Assembly (NCBI GenBank): GCA_937880705.1 | Contig: CALGRZ010000008.1 | Coordinates: 1 to 30,974 of the forward strand | Reading direction: 5' to 3' | Length of the DNA: 30,974 nt | Origin: an uncultured Alistipes sp. | Lineage (GTDB): Bacteria; Bacteroidota; Bacteroidia; Bacteroidales; Rikenellaceae | Shown: positions 15,920 to 22,556 of the stretch, piece by piece | How the letters are laid out: every line of letters begins with the position of its first letter | Numbering within the stretch: position 1 is the first letter of the stretch | The notes under the pieces: model-generated | The model's input: the letters and a program-made list of their open reading frames with translations, nothing else | Database searches by the model: none | Told to the model about the DNA's origin: nothing | Position numbers and translations under genes: made by a program

Positions 15920-15971
15920 TTTGATTTACAAAGGTTTGTGGTGCGCCTGTGGCGAAGTGTCGTAAATCAAA
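15920..15971 (-). promoter_or_regulatory. Long stem-loop in the leader of the ion-transport cluster
   Basis: TTTGATTTAC and its exact complement GTAAATCAAA form 10-bp arms (15920-15929 and 15962-15971) around 32 bases, which hold a nested CGCC-TGT-GGCG hairpin (15944-15954). The upper arm overlaps the stop of the small ORF at 15967. It could end the upstream transcript or be a control element for the transporters. Confidence 0.45.
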
Positions 15972-16320
15972 TAAGGAGTGTGCAGAACAGCGTAGAGAGG
16001 TGTCTCGACGCTTTGTATGAAGATTTAACAGGTGTAATAGTGCGCTCTATCGGCCTCTTAACCGAGAGAAAGAGGCTCGTAGCATGCGTGTGGATAGTTC
16101 TGCCGAAATATCGTTTTACCCTTCTTGGATAACACTCATCATTGGACTCGTTCTGCGTGTCGGCATATTCGGTCGAGCTATGATGCATGACCTCCTCCAA
16201 GCCCACAGTGGGGGTGGTTAGAGCACTCAATATGCCTTCAAACATCCCACCTTGAACAGAAACAACCGCTATGATCAAGGTTGTTATCGTTCTTATTATG
16301 TTGCACCTAAAATAGTCCAT
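15967..16320 (-). CDS. Small hypothetical membrane or exported protein (doubtful)
   Basis: I do not recognise this 117-residue ORF. A hydrophobic stretch near the N-terminus (about residues 9-25) could be a signal or membrane anchor. The rest is polar, with several histidines and two cysteines and no visible domain. In favour: it begins with ATG, has TACCTTTA (16329-16336, minus strand), one base from the TAnnTTTG consensus, just upstream, and points the same way as the cation-transport genes. Against: codon use and composition are not clearly protein-like and the C-terminal half is low in structure signals. It may be a degenerate gene. Confidence 0.35.
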   Translation of the reverse strand: MDYFRCNIIRTITTLIIAVVSVQGGMFEGILSALTTPTVGLEEVMHHSSTEYADTQNESNDECYPRRVKRYFGRTIHTHATSLFLSVKRPIERTITPVKSSYKASRHLSTLFCTLLI

Positions 16321-16328
16321 TTATCGAG

Positions 16329-16336
16329 TAAAGGTA
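16329..16336 (-). promoter_or_regulatory. Promoter-like element before the small ORF at 15967-16320
   Basis: Minus-strand TACCTTTA resembles TAnnTTTG with one change, 8 bases before the ATG. A second candidate, CAATTTTG (16344-16351) with TTG at 16371-16373 (19-bp spacer), would give a short leader. Either could serve the small ORF and the downstream cation genes. Confidence 0.35.
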
Positions 16337-16431
16337 CAATATGCAAAATTGGTAAAACGTAGGTTAACTGCAATATGCATATCTAAACCTTTTTTGAGTA
16401 TAACGAACAGTTGTTGCTATTTATTGTCTTG

Positions 16432-16532
16432 ATGGCCACTATTTTTCAGAAAATGTGGCAGACCCTCGTGAGGATGCCTCGCCCACGGACGACATAGAGT
16501 GTGCCACCTGTTGGCCACCGACGCAAAGTCAT
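16432..16532. other. GC-rich islet with inverted repeats and a 28-codon ORF
   Basis: Within an AT-rich gap, this block is GC-rich. GTGGCA (16455-16460) and TGCCAC (16502-16507) can close a stem around smaller CCT/AGG and GAGG/CCTC stems, and TGGCCAC occurs twice (16433-16439, 16512-16518). On the minus strand 16446-16532 encodes a 28-residue ATG-started peptide containing GGTLYVVRGRG. It may be a structured RNA, a dispersed element or a gene remnant. Confidence 0.35.
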
Positions 16533-16558
16533 CTTTGAGGGCACTACATCATCTGCTC

Positions 16559-16589
16559 TTGCACAAACAAAAAAGATATAGTAAATTTG
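16559..16589 (+). promoter_or_regulatory. Promoter of the pullulanase gene
   Basis: TTG (16559-16561), a 20-bp spacer and TAAATTTG (16582-16589) match the Bacteroidota promoter well. It lies 48 bp before the ATG at 16638, which argues against any start upstream of about 16595. Confidence 0.78.
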
Positions 16590-16637
16590 CGGTACGATGC
16601 CCCGATGCAGTATCTAACCAAAAATAACTATACAACT

Positions 16638-18611
16638 ATGAGATTTTACAAAGCACTTAAGTCGGGTACGGCACTTGTTGCTGCCGTGGCTGCGGTTGCA
16701 TGTTGCAACCACAAGGAGTGTTCGGAGGATGCCTTTCCTGTCCCCGAGAAGCCTATTATGGAGATGAGTTACTCGCCGGAGTGCACCCAATTTGAGGTGT
16801 GGGCACCTACGGCCGAGAGTGTCGACGTGGTGCTCTACGATGGTGATGAGCGTGTCGAGCAGCTCGCCATGACACCCGCCGAGGATGGTCTGTGGGTCGC
16901 CACGTCGGAGGGTGACCGTAAGGGCCTCTACTACGCCTTCAGGGTTACCATCGACGGCAAGCCCCTGAAGGAGACCGCCGGCATCTTTGCCCGCGCCCTC
17001 GATGTAAATGGTAATCGCGGTGCTATCATCGACCTGCGCGATACCGACCCCGAGGGCTGGGAGGAGGATCAAACACCCGTGGTGCCGACATCCGAGATTG
17101 TTATCTACGAGATGCACTATCGCGATATGACGGCCCACGCCTCGGCAGGTAGCAGCTACCCGGGCAAGTACCTCGCCATGGCCGAGGTGGGCACCCGCTC
17201 GGAGGAGGGTCTGGCAACGGGTATCGACCACCTCAAGGAGATGGGCATCACGCATGTTCACCTGCTGCCCACGGCCGACTTCGGCTCGATAGACGAGTCT
17301 GTGCCTACCGACCAGTATAACTGGGGCTACGAGCCCAAGAACTACTCGGCACCCGAGGGCACCTACTCGACAAATCCGGCAGATGCCGAGGCCCGTATTC
17401 GCGAGCTTAAGACTCTGGTGCAGGCTATGCACCGTGCCGGCATCAACGTGGTGCTGGATGTGGTCTACAACCATACCACCGTGGCGGAGAACTGCGGTTT
17501 TGAGCTCACCGTGCCCGGCTACTTCTACCGCATGAGAGAGGATGGCTCGTTTGCCGATGGCTCGGGCTGTGGCAATGAGACGGCCAGCGAGAAGCCCATG
17601 ATGCGCAAGTATATGGTCGAGTCGTTGGAGTATTGGGTTAAGGAGTACCACATCGACGGCTTCCGCTTTGACCTTATGGCCATCCACGACATCGAGACCA
17701 TGAACCTTATTCGTGAGCGTCTCGAGGCTATAAAGCCCTCTATACTGCTCTATGGCGAGGGCTGGGCAGCCAGCGACCCCTTGTACGATGAGTCGAAGCT
17801 CGCCTTCAAGCGTTACACCTACCAGATGCCGGGTGTGGCCGCCTTCTCGGATGATATACGCAATGCGTTGCGCGGTACTCTCGACCTCTCGCAGGGTGGC
17901 TTCATCCATGGTGTTGAGGGCAACGAGGAGGCACTCAAGTTCGGTATTGCGGGTGGTGTCGAGCACCCCGAGGTCAACCACAGCGAGAAGGCGTGGTGCG
18001 CAGCCCCTACGCAGCATATCAGCTATGTCACCTGTCACGACGACCACAACCTGCGCGACCGTCTGGAGCACCTCTCGCCCGAGGCCTCGGAGGAGGAGCT
18101 GTTGAAGATGGCCAAGTTGGCACACTTCGGTGTCTTCACCTCACAGGGCATACCCTTTATCTTCTGTGGTGAGGAGATGTATCGCTCGAAGTTGGGCGAG
18201 AAGAATACCTATAACATGCCCGATAAGTATAACGCCATTGATTGGTCGCTCAAGAGCCGTTATAGCGGCCTTGTGGAGTACTGCAAGGGCCTTATAGCAC
18301 TGCGTAAGGCGCACCCCGCCTTCTCGCTCGGCAGTGCCGAGGCTGTGCGTGAGCACCTCTCGTTTATCGACAATGAGAGCGGTGCCGCAGTAGGCTTCGT
18401 GCTGGATAGGCTGGAGGGCATCGACCCCGCCAAGCGTATTGTGGTGCTTATGAATGGCTCGCGCGAGGCTGTCGAGTTCGATATTCCCGAGGGTAACTAC
18501 AAGTGGCTTGCGGATGGCAATGCGGTTGTAGCGCAGGGTATCGGCGAGGTGAAGTGCGACGGCAAGATCGAGGTGGCACCCATCACGGGTATTATCCTTG
18601 CGGCCTATTAG
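16638..18611 (+). CDS. pulA: Type I pullulanase, GH13 lipoprotein
   Basis: Debranching enzyme that cuts alpha-1,6 bonds in pullulan, glycogen and starch fragments. Starting at 16638 gives 657 residues with a lipoprotein signal: hydrophobic residues 11-21 and lipobox AVAC with Cys22. In-frame codons back to 16587 overlap the promoter. A CBM48-like beta domain (about 40-130) precedes the GH13 barrel. The pullulanase signature YNWGYEP is followed by the GH13 regions DVVYNHT, GFRFDLMAIH (nucleophile Asp), YGEGWA (acid/base Glu) and CHDDHN. It is alone, with no SusCD genes nearby. The lipid anchor suggests the periplasmic face or cell surface. It has its own promoter and terminator. Confidence 0.92.
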   Translation: MRFYKALKSGTALVAAVAAVACCNHKECSEDAFPVPEKPIMEMSYSPECTQFEVWAPTAESVDVVLYDGDERVEQLAMTPAEDGLWVATSEGDRKGLYYAFRVTIDGKPLKETAGIFARALDVNGNRGAIIDLRDTDPEGWEEDQTPVVPTSEIVIYEMHYRDMTAHASAGSSYPGKYLAMAEVGTRSEEGLATGIDHLKEMGITHVHLLPTADFGSIDESVPTDQYNWGYEPKNYSAPEGTYSTNPADAEARIRELKTLVQAMHRAGINVVLDVVYNHTTVAENCGFELTVPGYFYRMREDGSFADGSGCGNETASEKPMMRKYMVESLEYWVKEYHIDGFRFDLMAIHDIETMNLIRERLEAIKPSILLYGEGWAASDPLYDESKLAFKRYTYQMPGVAAFSDDIRNALRGTLDLSQGGFIHGVEGNEEALKFGIAGGVEHPEVNHSEKAWCAAPTQHISYVTCHDDHNLRDRLEHLSPEASEEELLKMAKLAHFGVFTSQGIPFIFCGEEMYRSKLGEKNTYNMPDKYNAIDWSLKSRYSGLVEYCKGLIALRKAHPAFSLGSAEAVREHLSFIDNESGAAVGFVLDRLEGIDPAKRIVVLMNGSREAVEFDIPEGNYKWLADGNAVVAQGIGEVKCDGKIEVAPITGIILAAY

Positions 18612-18639
18612 TCGATGGTTAGGCGCAACCTAAAAGTTG

Positions 18640-18670
18640 AGAGGGGCTGACCTGTTTGGTCAGCCCCTCT
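18640..18670 (+). terminator. Terminator of the pullulanase gene
   Basis: GAGGGGCTGACC (18641-18652) and GGTCAGCCCCTC (18658-18669) form a perfect 12-bp stem with loop TGTTT, extended by one A-T pair. The T run is short on either strand. It could also end a transcript coming from the minus strand. Confidence 0.8.
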
Positions 18671-18780
18671 TCGCAATGGACACACAATAACACCTTTTAA
18701 CCTATTTACAAAATTTACCACTAAAATTAACCACTTGGAGTATTAACTCCCAAACTTTTTTAACCTTTTATATTTGTTTT
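18640..18780 (-). ncRNA. Candidate small RNA between the pullulanase gene and lipA
   Basis: A promoter on the minus strand (18786-18817) points at a stretch with no ATG-started ORF that ends in a 12-bp GC-rich hairpin (18641-18669). The expected RNA would be about 140 bases, with an internal GGAGT/ACTCC hairpin (18737-18750). No known RNA family was recognised, and the T run after the hairpin is weak on this strand. Confidence 0.35.
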
Positions 18781-18785
18781 CGGTG

Positions 18786-18817
18786 CAAATATAAAACCAT
18801 TTTTTCAATGTTGCAAA
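18786..18817 (-). promoter_or_regulatory. Strong minus-strand promoter with no known gene
   Basis: On the minus strand TTTG (18814-18817), a 20-bp spacer and TATATTTG (18786-18793) match the consensus exactly. The -7 box is also the right arm of an 11-bp inverted repeat (18766-18776 and 18786-18796), whose left arm is TATATTTG on the plus strand. Confidence 0.6.
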
Positions 18818-18998
18818 TCAAAAATAATTATACAGCGATAAATTTTGGTTATAGTCAACCCCGATTTTATGGCTGTGTGTGCCGTTTTATGCTGTAACAT
18901 AGGCACAAAGCATCCGGCCCGTGCACATCTCCTGCGCTGTGATGCGGCAGATAATTTTGTTCATAGAGGGCTATACATTCGTATTTTTTTCTGAAAAA

Positions 18999-19029
18999 TT
19001 TGCACTTATTGAATTTTTTTGTACTTTTG
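18999..19029 (+). promoter_or_regulatory. Promoter of lipA-lipB-recJ
   Basis: TTTG (18999-19002), a 19-bp spacer and TACTTTTG (19022-19029) match the Bacteroidota consensus. The expected RNA start gives a leader of roughly 20-25 bases before the ATG at 19058. The AT-rich 18821-18998 stretch upstream holds no ORF or other clear signal. Confidence 0.85.
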
Positions 19030-19057
19030 CATCAATTGGAAAAAAGTGAACTTAAAA

Positions 19058-19948
19058 ATGCTGAAGCGAAGTGAGCATAGCGACTATCTGCGTAAGCCGG
19101 ATTGGTTGAAGATCAGTCTGCGCAGTACGGCCAATACCGCCGATGTGGAGCACATCGTTGAGGGTCGTTGTCTGCACACGATATGTACCAGCGGAATGTG
19201 CCCCAATAAGGCAGAGTGTTGGAGTCGTCGTACTGCAACATTTATGATTCTGGGTGATATCTGCACACGCAACTGTCGCTTCTGCGCTACGCAGACAGGA
19301 CGTCCCCTGCCTCCCGATGAGGATGAACCACAGAAGGTGGCCGAGAGCGTCAAACTCATGGGACTAAAGCATGTTGTAGTTACGTCTGTTACACGCGACG
19401 ACCTCGAAGATCATGGTGCGGCAATCTGGGCCCGTACCGTCGAGGCAATACGTCGCGATAACCCCGACGCAACCATAGAGCTCCTTATTTCTGATATGGA
19501 TGCCCGCCCCGAGCTTATCGACGTGGTGCTGGCATCGCGTCCCGACATTGTGGGACACAACATCGAAACCGTCGAGCGACTGACCCCCGAGGTGCGTTCG
19601 CGTGCGAAGTACCGCACGTCGTTGGCCACCTTGAAGCATATTGCCGATAGTGGGGCGGTGGCAAAGAGCGGCCTGATGGTCGGTCTGGGCGAGAGCGAAG
19701 AGGAGGTGCTGCAGACACTGCGCGACCTGCGCGAGGTGGGTGTGAGCATCGTCACCCTCGGCCAGTATCTTCGACCTACCAAGGAGCACTATCCCGTCAG
19801 GGCATACATCACTCCCGAAAAGTTCGAAGAGTACCGACTCAAGGCTCTCGAGATGGGTTTCAGCTACTGTGCGAGTGCACCGCTGGTGCGTTCGTCGTAT
19901 TTGGCTGATGCCGCACTTGAAGCAGTGAGAGGGGTATGCAAGAGGTAA
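19058..19948 (+). CDS. lipA: Lipoyl synthase
   Basis: Radical SAM enzyme that inserts two sulfur atoms at C6 and C8 of protein-bound octanoyl groups, making the lipoyl cofactor of 2-oxoacid dehydrogenases and the glycine cleavage system. At 296 residues it is normal size. The auxiliary 4Fe-4S cluster ligands are C43, C48 and C54 (CTSGMCPNKAEC), and the radical SAM cluster is C69, C73 and C76 (CTRNCRFC). The C-terminal VRSSYLAD serine segment is the auxiliary cluster's last ligand. The ATG at 19058 is chosen because the frame upstream of it contains the promoter. lipB overlaps its 3' end by 13 bp. Confidence 0.97.
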   Translation: MLKRSEHSDYLRKPDWLKISLRSTANTADVEHIVEGRCLHTICTSGMCPNKAECWSRRTATFMILGDICTRNCRFCATQTGRPLPPDEDEPQKVAESVKLMGLKHVVVTSVTRDDLEDHGAAIWARTVEAIRRDNPDATIELLISDMDARPELIDVVLASRPDIVGHNIETVERLTPEVRSRAKYRTSLATLKHIADSGAVAKSGLMVGLGESEEEVLQTLRDLREVGVSIVTLGQYLRPTKEHYPVRAYITPEKFEEYRLKALEMGFSYCASAPLVRSSYLADAALEAVRGVCKR

Positions 19949-20622
19949 AAATCATAGATCTAAAGACCATGGCCTATGGCGAGTGCTGGGATTTGCAGCG
20001 TTCGCTATTTGATGCATTGTGTAAGCGCAAGGCCGATAAGAGTCCCTCCGAAGATGGCACCGCCGGCACCATTCTGCTGGTGGAGCACCCTCCAGTATAT
20101 ACGCTCGGCAAGAGTGGTCACGAAGAGAACATGCTCCTCACCGAGGAGCGTCTTAAGGCTCTTGGTGCCGAGTTCTACCATATAGACCGTGGTGGCGATA
20201 TCACCTTCCACGGCCCCGGACAGCTTGTATGCTATCCCATTATCGACCTCGATGCAATAGGTCTGGGCGTAAGACGTTATATCGATGCGCTGGAGCAGAC
20301 CGTGATCGACCTTGCGGCCGAGTATGGCATCGATGCCCACCGCAGCGAGGGTGCCTCGGGTGTGTGGGTCAGTGAGCCGACGCAGCTCACCAAGCTATGT
20401 GCCGTCGGTGTGCGCGCCTCGCATGGCGTGACTATGCACGGCCTGGCGATGAACGTAGCCACAGACCTTATGTGGTTCAGGATGATCAACCCCTGCGGCT
20501 TCACCGACCGCGGTGTCTGCTCGTTGCAGACGCTCACCAAGCGTGAGGTTACGATGGAGGAGGTCAAGCCAAAGTTTATCAACTACCTAACGAAAAATTT
20601 AAATGTTAAATATAAAAAATAG
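19936..20622 (+). CDS. lipB: Octanoyl-(acyl carrier protein):protein N-octanoyltransferase
   Basis: Transfers octanoate from acyl-carrier protein to the lipoyl domains of target enzymes, giving LipA its substrate. The 228-residue protein has the family signature RGGDITFHGPGQLVCYPI and the catalytic pair K153 (in TKLCAVGVR) and C187 (in INPCGF). VEHPPVYTLGKSG near residue 55 is also typical. The ATG lies inside the end of lipA with a 13-bp overlap, indicating translational coupling, and recJ begins 5 bp after its stop. Making both lipoylation enzymes from one message fits de novo lipoate synthesis. Confidence 0.96.
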   Translation: MQEVKIIDLKTMAYGECWDLQRSLFDALCKRKADKSPSEDGTAGTILLVEHPPVYTLGKSGHEENMLLTEERLKALGAEFYHIDRGGDITFHGPGQLVCYPIIDLDAIGLGVRRYIDALEQTVIDLAAEYGIDAHRSEGASGVWVSEPTQLTKLCAVGVRASHGVTMHGLAMNVATDLMWFRMINPCGFTDRGVCSLQTLTKREVTMEEVKPKFINYLTKNLNVKYKK

Positions 20623-20627
20623 AAGTT

Positions 20628-22388
20628 ATGCCCATAGAAAAGAGATGGGTTGTCAAGCCGCAGGGCGACCGACAGACGGTCGAGGCTTTAGCCTCACGTC
20701 TGGGGATGTCCACAGTGCTGACCAACCTGCTAGTTCAGAGGGGCATAGACACCGTCGAGAAGGCAAAGAAATTCTTTTCGCCCTCGCTCCGCGACTTGCA
20801 CGATCCCTTCCTGATGAAGGATATGGATCGAGCTGTGGAGCGTATCGAAAAGGCGGTGAAGAACAACGAAACGGTAATGATTTATGGCGACTACGATGTC
20901 GACGGAACTACTGCCGTGGCGCTGGTCTACAAGTTTCTGAGCCAGATAGGACACAAGAATCTGTTGTTCTACATTCCCGACCGATATGTCGACGGATACG
21001 GCATATCTGTCCGAAGCATCGACCATGCTGTTCGTAAAGGAGTCAAGCTGGTCATAGCTCTGGACTGCGGCATTAAGGCCGTTGAGAAGGTGGACTATGC
21101 CAAGCAAAAGGGCGTAGATTTTATCATCTGCGACCACCACTTACCTGCCGAGGAGATTCCTCGTGCAGTGGCTGTACTCGATCCCAAACGCACCGACTGC
21201 ACCTATCCGTTTGATGAGTTGTCGGGCTGTGGCGTGGGATTTAAACTTGTGGAGGCTTATGCTCGCCGCAACAAGATTCCGTTTAAGGAGATTGAGCATC
21301 TGCTCGACCTGCTTGTTGTGAGCATCGCCTCGGATATTGTACCTCTTGTTGACGAGAACCGCATCCTGGCCTACTATGGCCTGCGCAAGCTCAACTCGCA
21401 GCCGTCGAAGGGGTTGCTCTCCATCATCAAGATATGTGGTCTGGAGGGTCATAACATAACCATCGACGACATCGTCTTCAAGATCGGCCCGCGCATCAAC
21501 GCTGCCGGCCGTATGCGTATGGACGAGGATGACCAAAATGCGGCACCCTCGGGTGGCCACGCTGCCGTGAGCCTTCTTATCGAGGGTAACGAGCAGGAGG
21601 CTGCCAAGTTTGGTGAGGTGATCGACTCGTTCAACCAGGATCGAAAGAGCATCGACCGCAATGTGACGCAGGAGGCCCACGACTATGTTGAGGCCAACCC
21701 CGAGCTCAAGGCTCGCAAGAGCACGGTGATATACAATCCCAAGTGGATGAAGGGTATCGTCGGCATCGTTGCCTCGCGACTGATCGAGACCTATTACCGA
21801 CCTACGGTGGTGCTCACCAAGTCGAATGGCTTTGTCACAGGCTCGGCACGCTCGGTTGCGGGCTTCGACCTCTACCAGGCTGTGGAGTCGTGCTCCGACC
21901 TGCTGGAGAACTTTGGCGGACACATGTATGCCGCAGGACTTACCATGCGCGAGGAGAATGTTGAGGCCTTCACGAAGCGTTTCAACGACTATGTCGAGAA
22001 GAATATCGACCCGCAGATCCTTGTGCCACAGGTGGACATCGACAGCGAGTTGCTCTTCTCGGATATTACCGATGAGTTTCACCGCCAGCTCAACAGCTTC
22101 CAGCCCTTTGGCCCCGGAAATACGGCACCCGTCTTTATGACACGCAGTGCCAGCAACCGTGGTGATGCGAAGCTCGTGGGCGTAGAGTGCGACCATCTGC
22201 GTATGGACCTTATGCAGCGTCAGAAGCCCCATACGACAATCCCGGCTATCGCCTTCCAGCAGCCCACGCACTATGAGTGGGTGCGCGCCGGTAAGCCGGT
22301 GTCGGTATGCTACCAGATCGTCGAGAACCACTATCGCGGTACGGTATCCAAGCAGCTGCGTATCAAGGATATCAAGCCCGAGAGGTAG
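20628..22388 (+). CDS. recJ: Single-stranded-DNA-specific exonuclease RecJ
   Basis: 5'-to-3' single-strand DNA exonuclease used in recombination, mismatch repair and base excision repair. The DHH phosphoesterase motifs are intact: DYDVDG (residues 88-93), ALDCGIK, and DHH (169-171) in CDHHLP. The DHHA1 region (GIVGIVASRLIE, TGSARSV, FGGHMYAAG) and the C-terminal OB-type region with FQPFGPGN follow. At 586 residues it matches Bacteroidota RecJ. It is the last gene of the lipA-lipB-recJ run; the link to lipoate synthesis appears to be only positional. Confidence 0.96.
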   Translation: MPIEKRWVVKPQGDRQTVEALASRLGMSTVLTNLLVQRGIDTVEKAKKFFSPSLRDLHDPFLMKDMDRAVERIEKAVKNNETVMIYGDYDVDGTTAVALVYKFLSQIGHKNLLFYIPDRYVDGYGISVRSIDHAVRKGVKLVIALDCGIKAVEKVDYAKQKGVDFIICDHHLPAEEIPRAVAVLDPKRTDCTYPFDELSGCGVGFKLVEAYARRNKIPFKEIEHLLDLLVVSIASDIVPLVDENRILAYYGLRKLNSQPSKGLLSIIKICGLEGHNITIDDIVFKIGPRINAAGRMRMDEDDQNAAPSGGHAAVSLLIEGNEQEAAKFGEVIDSFNQDRKSIDRNVTQEAHDYVEANPELKARKSTVIYNPKWMKGIVGIVASRLIETYYRPTVVLTKSNGFVTGSARSVAGFDLYQAVESCSDLLENFGGHMYAAGLTMREENVEAFTKRFNDYVEKNIDPQILVPQVDIDSELLFSDITDEFHRQLNSFQPFGPGNTAPVFMTRSASNRGDAKLVGVECDHLRMDLMQRQKPHTTIPAIAFQQPTHYEWVRAGKPVSVCYQIVENHYRGTVSKQLRIKDIKPER

Positions 22389-22472
22389 CCTGTCGCGCGA
22401 TACTGACGTGTAGCGAGGGCAATTTCTGCTATTGGCTTTTGCATCATCGCAACCGCATTTGCATCAACAACT

Positions 22473-22517
22473 AAAACAGGATACCCCTGCCACGAGTGGC
22501 GGGGGGAACCTGTTTTT
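22473..22517 (+). terminator. Terminator between recJ and dxs
   Basis: AAAACAGG (22473-22480) pairs with CCTGTTTT (22509-22516), enclosing a second stem of CCCCTGCCA with TGGCGGGGG. A T run completes it on the plus strand. The 84 bp between recJ and this structure hold only a 9-bp direct repeat TTTGCATCA (22438-22446, 22458-22466). Confidence 0.85.
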
Positions 22518-22556
22518 TACTCTATGTTCTACTCTTTAGGTTGCTCTTCAAACCCT

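Noticed and set aside
16614..18125. A 503-codon minus-strand ORF opposite the pullulanase gene
   Set aside because: It lies fully antisense to a gene with clear catalytic motifs, and its composition (Val/Leu/His-rich, no domain) is what the reverse of GAG/GGC-rich coding DNA gives.
18841..18950. Very short ORF (11 codons) in the lipA upstream region
   Set aside because: Too short, with no promoter at a suitable distance and no sign of leader-peptide logic.
21141..22331. A 396-codon minus-strand ORF opposite recJ
   Set aside because: Antisense to an intact recJ with no recognisable domain; same composition artefact.
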